64,000 nucleotides of DNA from Anaerocolumna cellulosilytica (lineage in GTDB: Bacteria; Bacillota; Clostridia; Lachnospirales; Lachnospiraceae). The notes under the pieces were generated by a model, which worked only from the letters and a program-made list of their open reading frames with translations, had not been told where the DNA came from and made no database searches. Shown in pieces: positions 56,773 to 64,000 of this stretch. Every line of letters begins with the position of its first letter. Within the stretch, counting starts at the first letter, position 1. Position numbers and translations under genes: made by a program. Location of the stretch: assembly GCF_014218335.1 (NCBI RefSeq), contig NZ_AP023367.1, positions 4,521,501-4,585,500 of the forward strand, written 5' to 3'.

Positions 56773-59100
56773 TTAGAATTCTTCCAGATTCTTATACTCC
56801 TGACGGTACTTACCAGGCGTCTTTCCTTCTAATTTATTAAAGAAACGGATAAAATTCTGAGAGTTTGTATAACGGAGCTGAGAAGCTATTTCTGATACGG
56901 TCATATTAGTCTGAACCAGTAACTTCTTCGCCTCTTCTAACCGGTACTCACTGACATAATTACTAAAAGTAGTATTTTTTTCAACTTTCATAACCTTCCA
57001 TATATATGTAGGATGATAATTTAACTTCTCAGCACATTCTGTCAATGTTACATCTCCCTTGGTACTTTCTATGAGCTCCTGTATATCTTTCATAATTTCT
57101 GAAGATTTACTTGTTCTAAATTCTTCTAAATTAGCTATAATCGGAACAATTACTTCATACTTTAAAAACCCGCTTATTTTATCCATATCATATATCTGAT
57201 TAAACCGAAGCAGTATATTGGACAAATCATTATCAAATATTTTATTCACACGCAGTCCTGCATCTATAGCTACCAAAATAATAGCAATCATACATCGTTG
57301 CAAACTAAGACTCATTTCATTATTTCGTACATTATTCGTTTTTAAAGAATCAAGAAACACATCCACCAGTTCAAACGCTTTTTCTTTCTCTCCTGTATCA
57401 ACCGCTTCTTTAAGTTCCCTCTCTAACATCCTATCATAAGTAAAACCACTTTCTTCTGTAGTGAAATCTGAATAGAACATCAAATCATTGTGTACTTCAT
57501 AGTCTTTTGACCTGCTAAATATTTCATTCCCTTTCAGTGCCTCAATACTTTCCTGATAGGCGTATCTAAATTCCTTTATATCTTCATAAGCTGAGCTGAT
57601 ACCCATACTAATATGTAGATTATACTTGTTCCTAACGAATATGTCCAACTCAGAAAAGCTATTCATTATCTTTTCATCTAATTCTTTTTTGTCATCTGCT
57701 GTCACAGCACAGGTAATAGTTCTGGCATTGCAAACCGGAGGCATAATAAAGTTACCGGTTATTTTATCCGGCATATTATCAATGGTATCAATACGCAAAG
57801 CATCCTGCCTGGCTTCATCATAGGCCTCCTCTGAACTTTGGGATTTTAGATTAATAGACATAACCATAAAGTATCTTCCTATACTTAAATTTAGTTTCTC
57901 CATATAGGAATGAATCTGTTCTTCCTTAATATCACCGCAAATCAGATGCAGCTGAAATAACTCCATAAGCTGAGGCTGCTGACTTATAACCAAGTTCTCT
58001 AGGGTTGTATTATTGTCTACCAGATTATCAATTCTTTTTGCAATCAAATCAAATTCATTGTTTATGGTGCCATTCTCTTTCGTAGGCGATAATCCTGTCA
58101 CATACTTTGCCAGTTGAAATACAGGGGAGTATAATTTATTGGTAAATAACCAAGAAAGAGCAAGTATGACTATCATCAATCCAAACATCAGGAAAGTTAT
58201 GGACAGGATGGCCTCACCACCATGATTGACACTATCCCAATCATAGCTTACTATATAGTACCAATCCATCGCGTCAGATTCCTTGACAGCTATACTGTAT
58301 TCCCTGCCTTCTTCGCCTTTTAACATAGTGTTACCAATTAGCTGCTTGTCAAAATCATGGTTTTCAATTTCTTTGATACAGTTCCTGGCAACCTCTAGAT
58401 TCGTAGAATAAATAAGATTTCCTTCTTTATCCAAAACAGTAATATCAGCACCAGCTAAATCTTCCTTTAGCACACTTTTCAATTTGCCCATGTTCAAATT
58501 TACTACCAGCATACCATTGGGATTCTTTTGTATCAGCGGAACATTAAGTATTAAAGATATGTTTCTTAAGTTCACAGCTTCTGTTGCCAGCGTTTCAGTA
58601 GAAGTTGTAAGCCTTGTAATCCAATAATTCCTTTTTAAGTTATCATCCATGAGATGAAAAACTTCCTCTACTTCTTCCTTATTCTTTACCACTTCATACT
58701 TGTACATACCACGATTACTAAGAACCCATTCTGTATGAAAATTGATAAAAGTGTATCCTTCTATATATTCTGTGTAATAGGTAGGTCCCCATAACGTCTT
58801 TCCCGCCTTTACCAGCTTTGTATAATCAGAGTACCAGATTTCATCCTCTAACAGCCATTTGATTTCTTCCTCTTCTACAGCTTCAATATAATTTTTACGA
58901 ATATTAAATAAAAGAGTATCCACACGATTTTTTACCTGGTTAACTGAGGCTGAACTGGAGGACTGGATTTTATCAGCCAGCTCTGTCACATAAGTATGGT
59001 AGGAGTAAAAACCGAGAAATATAATTGGTATCAAAGTGATTATTACTATGGAACAGAATATTCTGTATTTGTAGTTAATGTTTAGTCTTGATGATTTCAT
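56773..59100 (-). CDS. Membrane-bound AraC-family regulator (YesS-like)
   Basis: About 775 aa from the ATG at 59100, chosen over one ten codons upstream because a GGGTG lies before it. One membrane helix near 15-40 (IVIITLIPIIFLGFY), an extracellular sensor region of about 250 residues, a second helix near 300-325 (FLMFGLMIVILALSW), a middle domain with GGDEF-like remnants, and a C-terminal AraC DNA-binding domain with two HTH units (DVTLTECAEKLNYHPTYIW; MTVSEIASQLRY). Regulators of this form in Bacillus (YesS, YtdP) control rhamnogalacturonan genes. It lies between the two groups of target genes, with shared repeat motifs in both control regions. Confidence 0.92.
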   Translation of the reverse strand: MKSSRLNINYKYRIFCSIVIITLIPIIFLGFYSYHTYVTELADKIQSSSSASVNQVKNRVDTLLFNIRKNYIEAVEEEEIKWLLEDEIWYSDYTKLVKAGKTLWGPTYYTEYIEGYTFINFHTEWVLSNRGMYKYEVVKNKEEVEEVFHLMDDNLKRNYWITRLTTSTETLATEAVNLRNISLILNVPLIQKNPNGMLVVNLNMGKLKSVLKEDLAGADITVLDKEGNLIYSTNLEVARNCIKEIENHDFDKQLIGNTMLKGEEGREYSIAVKESDAMDWYYIVSYDWDSVNHGGEAILSITFLMFGLMIVILALSWLFTNKLYSPVFQLAKYVTGLSPTKENGTINNEFDLIAKRIDNLVDNNTTLENLVISQQPQLMELFQLHLICGDIKEEQIHSYMEKLNLSIGRYFMVMSINLKSQSSEEAYDEARQDALRIDTIDNMPDKITGNFIMPPVCNARTITCAVTADDKKELDEKIMNSFSELDIFVRNKYNLHISMGISSAYEDIKEFRYAYQESIEALKGNEIFSRSKDYEVHNDLMFYSDFTTEESGFTYDRMLERELKEAVDTGEKEKAFELVDVFLDSLKTNNVRNNEMSLSLQRCMIAIILVAIDAGLRVNKIFDNDLSNILLRFNQIYDMDKISGFLKYEVIVPIIANLEEFRTSKSSEIMKDIQELIESTKGDVTLTECAEKLNYHPTYIWKVMKVEKNTTFSNYVSEYRLEEAKKLLVQTNMTVSEIASQLRYTNSQNFIRFFNKLEGKTPGKYRQEYKNLEEF

Positions 59101-59382
59101 AATAGCACCCTTTGTGTAATCCACTTTCATTCTATAGTTTTATATATAAAGTATATCGGATTTTAGAAAAAAAATAAAGCAAAAACATTAATTTTTTGTG
59201 ATTATCCACTTTGTATTTGTGTATTTTATATAATTTACCCTAAATAATCATTTTATATACTGTTTATTATGAATAATATATAATGATTATTGCATTTGTA
59301 ACTATCTATACTTACAATAAAAACAAAAGAATTTCCATTCCAAAATATTACAACAAGGTTTAACGAAGAAAGGAAAACAAAA
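59101..59382. promoter_or_regulatory. Divergent control region between regulator and acetylesterase
   Basis: Very AT-rich gap with two copies of the operator-like motif in opposite orientation: AATAATCATT at 59243-59252 and TAATGATTAT at 59281-59290. These match the copies before the importer operon. No consensus promoter stands out. Confidence 0.4.
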
Positions 59383-60186
59383 ATGAAACAAAGCAAAACA
59401 AACATTTACCTAGTCTCTGATTCTACCGTCCAATCTTATGAAGATAACTTTTATCCTCAAACAGGTTGGGGACAAGTTTTTATTCAGTTTTTTAAAGACG
59501 GAGACAAATGCATCGAAGAAACTGTAGCAGATTGTCCATATCCTCAGGCAAGAATATATGAAACACCTGCTTTACATATTGAAAATAGAGCTATCGGAGG
59601 CAGAAGTTCCCGTTCTTTTATAGAAGAAGGAAAATGGGACAACCTCCTGCCCAAATTAAAGGAAGGTGACTTTGTCTTTTTACAATTTGGACATAATGAC
59701 GCAACTATTAACCGTCCTGAACGATATGTAGCACCAGAAGATTTTCCCAAATTCATTTATAAATATATCAATGACTGTAAAGAGAAGAAGGCAACCTGTA
59801 TTCTTGTAACTCCTGTTGCCAGAAGAAACTGTGAGGAAGACGGCAGGTTTCATATAAGTTTTCAGCCTTACAGGGAAGTAATGTTAAACATAAGCGAGGA
59901 AGAAAATATTCCTTTGCTGGATTTAGGCAGGTACAGTACTGACTTTTGCAATGCTTACGGAACAGAAGAAAGTAAAGAATTGTTCCTGTGGGTAAAAGCT
60001 GGTGCGTACAAAGACAGTGCATATGCAGAAGGGGTTAATGATAATACCCATCTGCAGGAAAAGGGAGCACTGGCCTTTGCAAATATTGTGGCAGCCCTTA
60101 TTGAAAAATATAATAAGGACAACCAGCTTGACCTGTTAAAAAGCCTGGTGGAGCCTAAATCCTTATCACCACTGGACTCACTGTAA
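59383..60186 (+). CDS. Rhamnogalacturonan acetylesterase (YesT/RhgT-like SGNH hydrolase)
   Basis: 267 aa, no signal peptide. SGNH blocks in order: block I VSDSTVQSY near residue 10 (nucleophile Ser), GWGQV, block II NRAIGGRSSRSF with its Gly, block III QFGHNDA with its Asn, and block V DNTHLQ with Asp and His near 225. This order and spacing are those of RG acetylesterases, which remove acetyl groups from galacturonate so lyases can work. Start ATG behind GAAAGGA. Lack of a signal peptide suggests action on imported fragments. Confidence 0.92.
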   Translation: MKQSKTNIYLVSDSTVQSYEDNFYPQTGWGQVFIQFFKDGDKCIEETVADCPYPQARIYETPALHIENRAIGGRSSRSFIEEGKWDNLLPKLKEGDFVFLQFGHNDATINRPERYVAPEDFPKFIYKYINDCKEKKATCILVTPVARRNCEEDGRFHISFQPYREVMLNISEEENIPLLDLGRYSTDFCNAYGTEESKELFLWVKAGAYKDSAYAEGVNDNTHLQEKGALAFANIVAALIEKYNKDNQLDLLKSLVEPKSLSPLDSL

Positions 60187-60204
60187 ATGACAACATAGAG
60201 CATC

Positions 60205-60250
60205 AAACCAAAGGTTACTTCCATAAAAACACTCATGTAGCTTTTGGTTT
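60205..60250 (+). terminator. Stem-loop after the acetylesterase gene
   Basis: AAACCAAAGGTTAC (60205-60218) pairs with GTAGCTTTTGGTTT (60237-60250), 14 bp with two wobbles. The tail is CATAAAA, with no U run, so it may be a weak terminator or a stabilising stem before the next gene. Confidence 0.5.
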
Positions 60251-60340
60251 CATAAAACAGCAAAAAAGGGGGGACAAACTGTTAAACGGCATTTATGTAT
60301 TGTGGGTTAATGTATAATTTATTTAATGAGGAGGTATATA

Positions 60341-62164
60341 ATGTTTAAAAAATCGTTAGCAGTATGTATTATTTTTTTACAGATTTTCTTATTATGTATT
60401 CCAATGCAGTCTTCCGAAGCTGCTTCTGCAAGGCAGATGGAAAAACTGGACCGTGGTGTCGTAGCCGTAAAGGTAAATAATGGTGTATTCATAAGCTGGC
60501 GTATCTTCGGTACAGAAGATACCAACGTTTCCTACAAGCTCTATCGAGGTTCTACCTTGGCAGCTACCATAACCGGTGCTAGTAATTATACCGATACTGC
60601 CGGTACTGCCAACTCAACCTATTCAGTAAGTGCTGTTATTAACGGGTCTGAACAGGCTAAATCAACACCTGTTACTGTATGGAGTAATAATTATCTTCAG
60701 ATTCCCATGCAGATTCCAGCCGGCGGTACTACACCCGATGGTGTCTCTTATACCTATAGTGCCAATGATTGTAGTGTAGGTGATTTAGATGGTGATGGTC
60801 AATATGAAATCATTGTTAAATGGGATCCGTCCAATTCTAAAGACAATTCACAAAGCGGTTATACCGGTAATGTATATCTAGATGCATATAAATTAAACGG
60901 TACACGCCTTTGGAGAATTGACTTAGGAAAAAATATACGCGCTGGTGCCCATTACACCCAGTTTATGGTCTATGACTTGGATGGAGACGGTAAAGCAGAA
61001 ATCGCTTGCAAAACAGCAGATGGCACCATTGATGGGATAGGTACAACTATCGGTAATTCCGGTGCTGATTACCGTAATTCTTCTGGTTACGTCTTATCAG
61101 GACCTGAGTATCTGACCATCTTCCAGGGACAGACAGGAAAGGCTTTATATACTACCAACTATGAGCCAGCCAGAGGAACTGTATCTAGTTGGGGCGATAA
61201 CTACGGTAATCGTGTTGACCGTTTTCTTGCTGCCATTGCATACCTGGATGGTTCTCGCCCAAGTCTGGTTATGTGTCGAGGCTATTATACCAGATCTGTA
61301 CTGGTTGCTTATGATTGGAACGGTTCTGCCTTGACCAAGCGCTGGACTTTTGATACAAATGCCAGCGGAAACTCAAGCTACGCCGGTCAGGGTAATCATA
61401 ATCTAAGTGTTGCCGATGTAGATGGAGATGGTAAAGATGAAATTATTTATGGTGCCTGCACAATTGATGATAATGGAAAGGGACTCTACAATTCAAATCT
61501 GTTTCATGGAGATGCAATGCATGTAGGTGATTTAAATCCTAACCGCCCCGGGCTTGAAATCTGGAGCTGCTTTGAATCAACAAAAACAAATGGTGGCGTC
61601 GGAGCTGCCATGAGAGATGCAAAAACCGGTGAGGTTTTATTTACCTTTTCAAGAAGCAGTGATACCGGAAGGGCTTTATCAGCTGATATAACACCGGATT
61701 ACCCCGGTGAAGAGGTTTGGGCTTCAGGCTCTCAATTGTACAACTCTACCGGACAGATTATTGGTTCTGCTCCTTCATCTGTTAATTTTGCAATCTGGTG
61801 GGATGGAGATGAATTAAGAGAGCTTTTAAATGATGTTACAATTACGAAGTACGGCGGCGGTACTTTACTAACTGCATCCGGCTGTGCTTCCAATAATGGT
61901 ACCAAAGCAACTCCCGGCTTACAGGCTGATATTTTAGGTGACTGGAGAGAAGAGGTTGTCTTTCGAACCACTGACAGCAAATATCTGCGTATTTACACCA
62001 CTACGGCACCTACTACAAGAAGAATCTATACACTGATGCATGATCCTGTATACCGTTTAGGTGTTGCCTGGCAGAATGTGGCTTACAACCAACCGCCACA
62101 TACAAGCTTTTTCCTTGGAAACGGCATGTCCAATCCACCGACTCCAACTATTTATCTTAAATAA
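60341..62164 (+). CDS. Secreted rhamnogalacturonan lyase, family PL11 (YesW-like)
   Basis: About 607 aa from the ATG at 60341, placed seven bases after AGGAGG; an earlier in-frame ATG at 60326 precedes that site. Signal peptide: KK, then hydrophobic VCIIFLQIFLLCIP, ending near AASA. PL11 start MEKLDRGVVAV, an Ig-like N-terminal part, then the eight-bladed propeller with DLDGDGQYEIIVKWDPSN, NIRAGAHYTQFMVYDLDGDG, GQGNHNLSVADVDGDG and the closing YRLGVAWQN...NQPPHTSFF. No extra carbohydrate-binding module. It would attack pectin backbone outside the cell and feed the importer. Confidence 0.95.
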   Translation: MFKKSLAVCIIFLQIFLLCIPMQSSEAASARQMEKLDRGVVAVKVNNGVFISWRIFGTEDTNVSYKLYRGSTLAATITGASNYTDTAGTANSTYSVSAVINGSEQAKSTPVTVWSNNYLQIPMQIPAGGTTPDGVSYTYSANDCSVGDLDGDGQYEIIVKWDPSNSKDNSQSGYTGNVYLDAYKLNGTRLWRIDLGKNIRAGAHYTQFMVYDLDGDGKAEIACKTADGTIDGIGTTIGNSGADYRNSSGYVLSGPEYLTIFQGQTGKALYTTNYEPARGTVSSWGDNYGNRVDRFLAAIAYLDGSRPSLVMCRGYYTRSVLVAYDWNGSALTKRWTFDTNASGNSSYAGQGNHNLSVADVDGDGKDEIIYGACTIDDNGKGLYNSNLFHGDAMHVGDLNPNRPGLEIWSCFESTKTNGGVGAAMRDAKTGEVLFTFSRSSDTGRALSADITPDYPGEEVWASGSQLYNSTGQIIGSAPSSVNFAIWWDGDELRELLNDVTITKYGGGTLLTASGCASNNGTKATPGLQADILGDWREEVVFRTTDSKYLRIYTTTAPTTRRIYTLMHDPVYRLGVAWQNVAYNQPPHTSFFLGNGMSNPPTPTIYLK

Positions 62165-62185
62165 TTCATTGTTATAAACTAGAAA

Positions 62186-62264
62186 CAAAAGAGGTAAACC
62201 TACTAAGAAAGGCAGACACAATTTAGTTTCTGTGTCTGCCACTTGGTACTGTTTACCCCTTTTG
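62186..62264. terminator. Nested bidirectional terminator between lyase and purA
   Basis: An inner perfect 10-bp stem (GGCAGACACA 62211-62220 / TGTGTCTGCC 62231-62240) sits within an outer pair (CAAAAGAGGTAAAC 62186-62199 / GTTTACCCCTTTTG 62251-62264) with one mismatch. A-rich and T-rich outer flanks serve both converging genes. Confidence 0.8.
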
Positions 62265-62272
62265 CTTAGGAA

Positions 62273-63553
62273 TTACTTGTTACGAAAAATAATCTCTTCT
62301 CTTCCAGGTCCATTGGAAATCATAGTAATAGGTACTTCCAGTTCTTTTTCGATAAATTCAATGTATTTTCTGCAATTTTTGGGAAGCTCTTCATACTTTG
62401 TAATTCCCCTGATTTCTTCCATCCAGCCTGGCAAGATTTCATAAACCGGTTTTGCCTTTGCCAATTTTACCGTGGTAGGGAAATCTTTTGTTATTACACC
62501 ATCTATTTCATAGCCTACGCAGATTGGAAGTTCTTTAAGATAACCTAAAACATCCAGAACAGTTAAAGCAACTTCTGTCGCACCCTGCATACGGCATCCG
62601 TATCTGGTTGCAACTGCATCAAACCAACCCATGCGTCTTGGTCTTCCAGTGGTTGCACCGAATTCGCCGCCATCACCGCCTCGTTTTCTTAGCTCGTCTG
62701 CTTCTTCACCAAATATTTCACTTACAAATTCTCCTGCACCCACTGCACTGGAATAGGCTTTGGCAACCGCTACCACCTTCTTAATTTCATAAGCAGGAAT
62801 ACCAGCACCAATTGCACCGTAGGAAGCAAGGGTTGATGAAGATGTAACCATTGGATAAATACCAAAATCAGGATCTTTTAAAGCACCTAGCTGGCCTTCT
62901 AATAAGATATTTTTGTCTTCTTGTAATGCCTGGTGAAGGTATGCTGCAACATCACATACATAAGGCTTAACCATATCCCTGTACTTTAAAAGTGTGTTAA
63001 ACAGCTCCACAGAATCGATTTTTGGCTTATGATACATGTGTTCTAATAATATATTTTTCATTTCACATACATGGTTAACCTTTTCTTTTAATACTTCTTC
63101 ATCAAAAAGTTCAGAAACCTGAAAACCAATTTTTGCATATTTATCTGAATAAAATGGAGCAATTCCGGATTTTGTAGAACCAAAGGACTTTCCTCCAAGT
63201 CGTTCCTCTTCATATTGATCAAATAGTATATGGTATGGCATCATAATTTGTGCCCTGTCAGATACTAAAATCTTAGGAGCGGGTACTCCTCTGTCTACAA
63301 TGGATTTAATTTCCTGAAATAAATAAGGTATATTCAGTGCTACTCCATTCCCTATAATACTGGTGGTGTGGTCATAAAAAACACCGGATGGCAGTAAATG
63401 AAGTGCAAACTTTCCATACTTGTTGATAATTGTATGTCCAGCATTACTTCCTCCCTGATATCTTACGATAATGTCTGCTTCCTGTCCAAGCATGTCCGTA
63501 ATCTTACCTTTACCTTCATCGCCCCAATTGGCGCCTACGATTGCTTTTACCAT
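62273..63553 (-). CDS. purA: Adenylosuccinate synthetase
   Basis: 426 aa, normal length. Joins IMP and aspartate using GTP, first step from IMP to AMP. The N-terminal GANWGDEGKGK holds the P-loop and catalytic Asp, followed by GGSNAGHTI with the catalytic His; also EGQLGALKDPDFGIYP, TSSSTLASYGAIGAG and GRPRRMGWFD. The usual LDIDHGTYP block is altered to KDPDFGIYP, as seen in the shorter PurA subgroup. Start ATG behind AGGAGG. Housekeeping gene unrelated to the neighbours. Confidence 0.96.
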   Translation of the reverse strand: MVKAIVGANWGDEGKGKITDMLGQEADIIVRYQGGSNAGHTIINKYGKFALHLLPSGVFYDHTTSIIGNGVALNIPYLFQEIKSIVDRGVPAPKILVSDRAQIMMPYHILFDQYEEERLGGKSFGSTKSGIAPFYSDKYAKIGFQVSELFDEEVLKEKVNHVCEMKNILLEHMYHKPKIDSVELFNTLLKYRDMVKPYVCDVAAYLHQALQEDKNILLEGQLGALKDPDFGIYPMVTSSSTLASYGAIGAGIPAYEIKKVVAVAKAYSSAVGAGEFVSEIFGEEADELRKRGGDGGEFGATTGRPRRMGWFDAVATRYGCRMQGATEVALTVLDVLGYLKELPICVGYEIDGVITKDFPTTVKLAKAKPVYEILPGWMEEIRGITKYEELPKNCRKYIEFIEKELEVPITMISNGPGREEIIFRNK

Positions 63554-63616
63554 ACCAAAAACCTCCTGTTTTTTGAATTGAACGAATAGTATTCATTCCT
63601 TTCTTTCGAAAAAAAT

Positions 63617-63642
63617 GGCATTGTAACAAATGCTACAATGCC
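63617..63642 (-). terminator. Intrinsic terminator after the DUF523 gene
   Basis: Perfect 9-bp stem GGCATTGTA / TACAATGCC with an 8-base loop, followed on the leftward strand by ATTTTTTT (63616-63609). It separates the DUF523 gene from purA, so purA needs its own promoter in the remaining 60 bp; I see none that is clear. Confidence 0.85.
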
Positions 63643-63750
63643 TTATTACTTATTTATTATAGTTTATATTAATCCATAAGTAAAATCAATATTATTTATA
63701 TACTACATAACTTTCACTTATGTTTTCAAAATGCAATCACACCTATTTAT

Positions 63751-64000
63751 TTATTTTAACCCAACTAATTCTTTTAATTCATGCTCCGTATAAACTTTAA
63801 TGCCATTCTCCTTTAATAGAGCCGCTGTTAATCCATTTCCCTCAATCAGCACTCCCTGAAAAGTTCCGTCATATATTTTAGCAGAGCCGCAGGATGGACT
63901 ATTACTCTTTAATATTGCCGCATCACATCGGTATAATCTGGCAAGCTTAAGTGTCTCTATCGCACCTTTTTGAAACTCCTCTGTTACATCCAGGCCTTCT
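63751..64000 (-). CDS. DUF523 family protein, C-terminal part only
   Basis: 82 codons at the right edge, 5' part outside the window. The visible end reads EGLDVTEEFQKGAIETL, then a conserved KSNSPSCGSAKIYDGTF block with a Cys, and ends ELKELVGLK. This is the family pattern of DUF523, short cytoplasmic proteins, one of which has been described as a thiouracil desulfurase. Stop TAA at 63751. Confidence 0.85.
   Translation of the reverse strand, partial: EGLDVTEEFQKGAIETLKLARLYRCDAAILKSNSPSCGSAKIYDGTFQGVLIEGNGLTAALLKENGIKVYTEHELKELVGLK

Noticed and set aside
59544-60022. Leftward open frames opposite the acetylesterase
   Set aside because: Antisense to a gene with full SGNH motifs; no ribosome sites or protein features.

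Overview
The window is AT-rich and reads as a low-GC, anaerobic Gram-positive of the Clostridia, probably Lachnospiraceae-like. The grounds are AT-rich codon use with strong AGGAGG ribosome binding sites, a Clostridia-style pectin-fragment utilisation locus (YesW/YesT/YesS/Lpl-type genes) and a LoaP regulator. No tRNA, rRNA, CRISPR array or insertion sequence was recognised.

Positions 1-46.4 kb hold one long leftward run of genes (transcribed from high to low coordinates): a hybrid NRPS-PKS cluster cut off by the left edge of the window. It opens with a consensus sigma-A promoter, a NusG paralogue (LoaP) and a structured leader that contains an intrinsic terminator. Next come a free carrier protein, a membrane serine peptidase fused to an ABC exporter (ClbP/ZmaM/XcnG type), a small unknown protein, and an NRPS that loads and epimerises asparagine behind a starter condensation domain. 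Together these look like the N-acyl-D-Asn prodrug self-protection device of zwittermicin, xenocoumacin and colibactin. A type II thioesterase and an extender-unit cassette follow: FkbH-like enzyme, carrier protein, 3-hydroxyacyl dehydrogenase, second carrier protein, acyl-CoA dehydrogenase, free serine adenylation enzyme and free acyltransferase. This matches the genes for hydroxymalonyl-ACP and aminomalonyl-ACP. Then come an extra RsgA GTPase, a ZmaR-like N-acetyltransferase and decayed gene remains, including a broken copy of that acetyltransferase. The core assembly line is three giant proteins: C-A-T-C-A(Gly)-T-KS-AT(dead)-KR-ACP, then KS-AT-KR-ACP-C-A(Ser)-T, then KS-AT(dead)-KR-ACP-C. 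A partial AsnB-type amidotransferase follows. The last protein ends in a condensation domain and has no thioesterase, so at least one more module lies beyond position 1.

Read together, the cluster should make a water-soluble amino-polyol peptide. It would be built as an acyl-D-Asn-capped prodrug, exported while the cap is removed, and guarded inside by acetylation. It is related in logic to zwittermicin A, but its module order (Asn-X-Gly-PK-PK-Ser-PK-...) does not match a compound I can name.

Positions 46.7-48.8 kb carry a divergent gene that fuses an SGNH-like domain to a citrate-lyase-ligase-like nucleotidyltransferase. From 49.0 to 62.2 kb lies a rhamnogalacturonan-degradation locus: two cytoplasmic beta-propeller proteins (one a PL11 lyase), a three-gene ABC sugar importer, a membrane AraC-type regulator, and divergent genes for an acetylesterase and a secreted PL11 lyase. 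The right end holds purA and the C-terminal end of a DUF523 gene.
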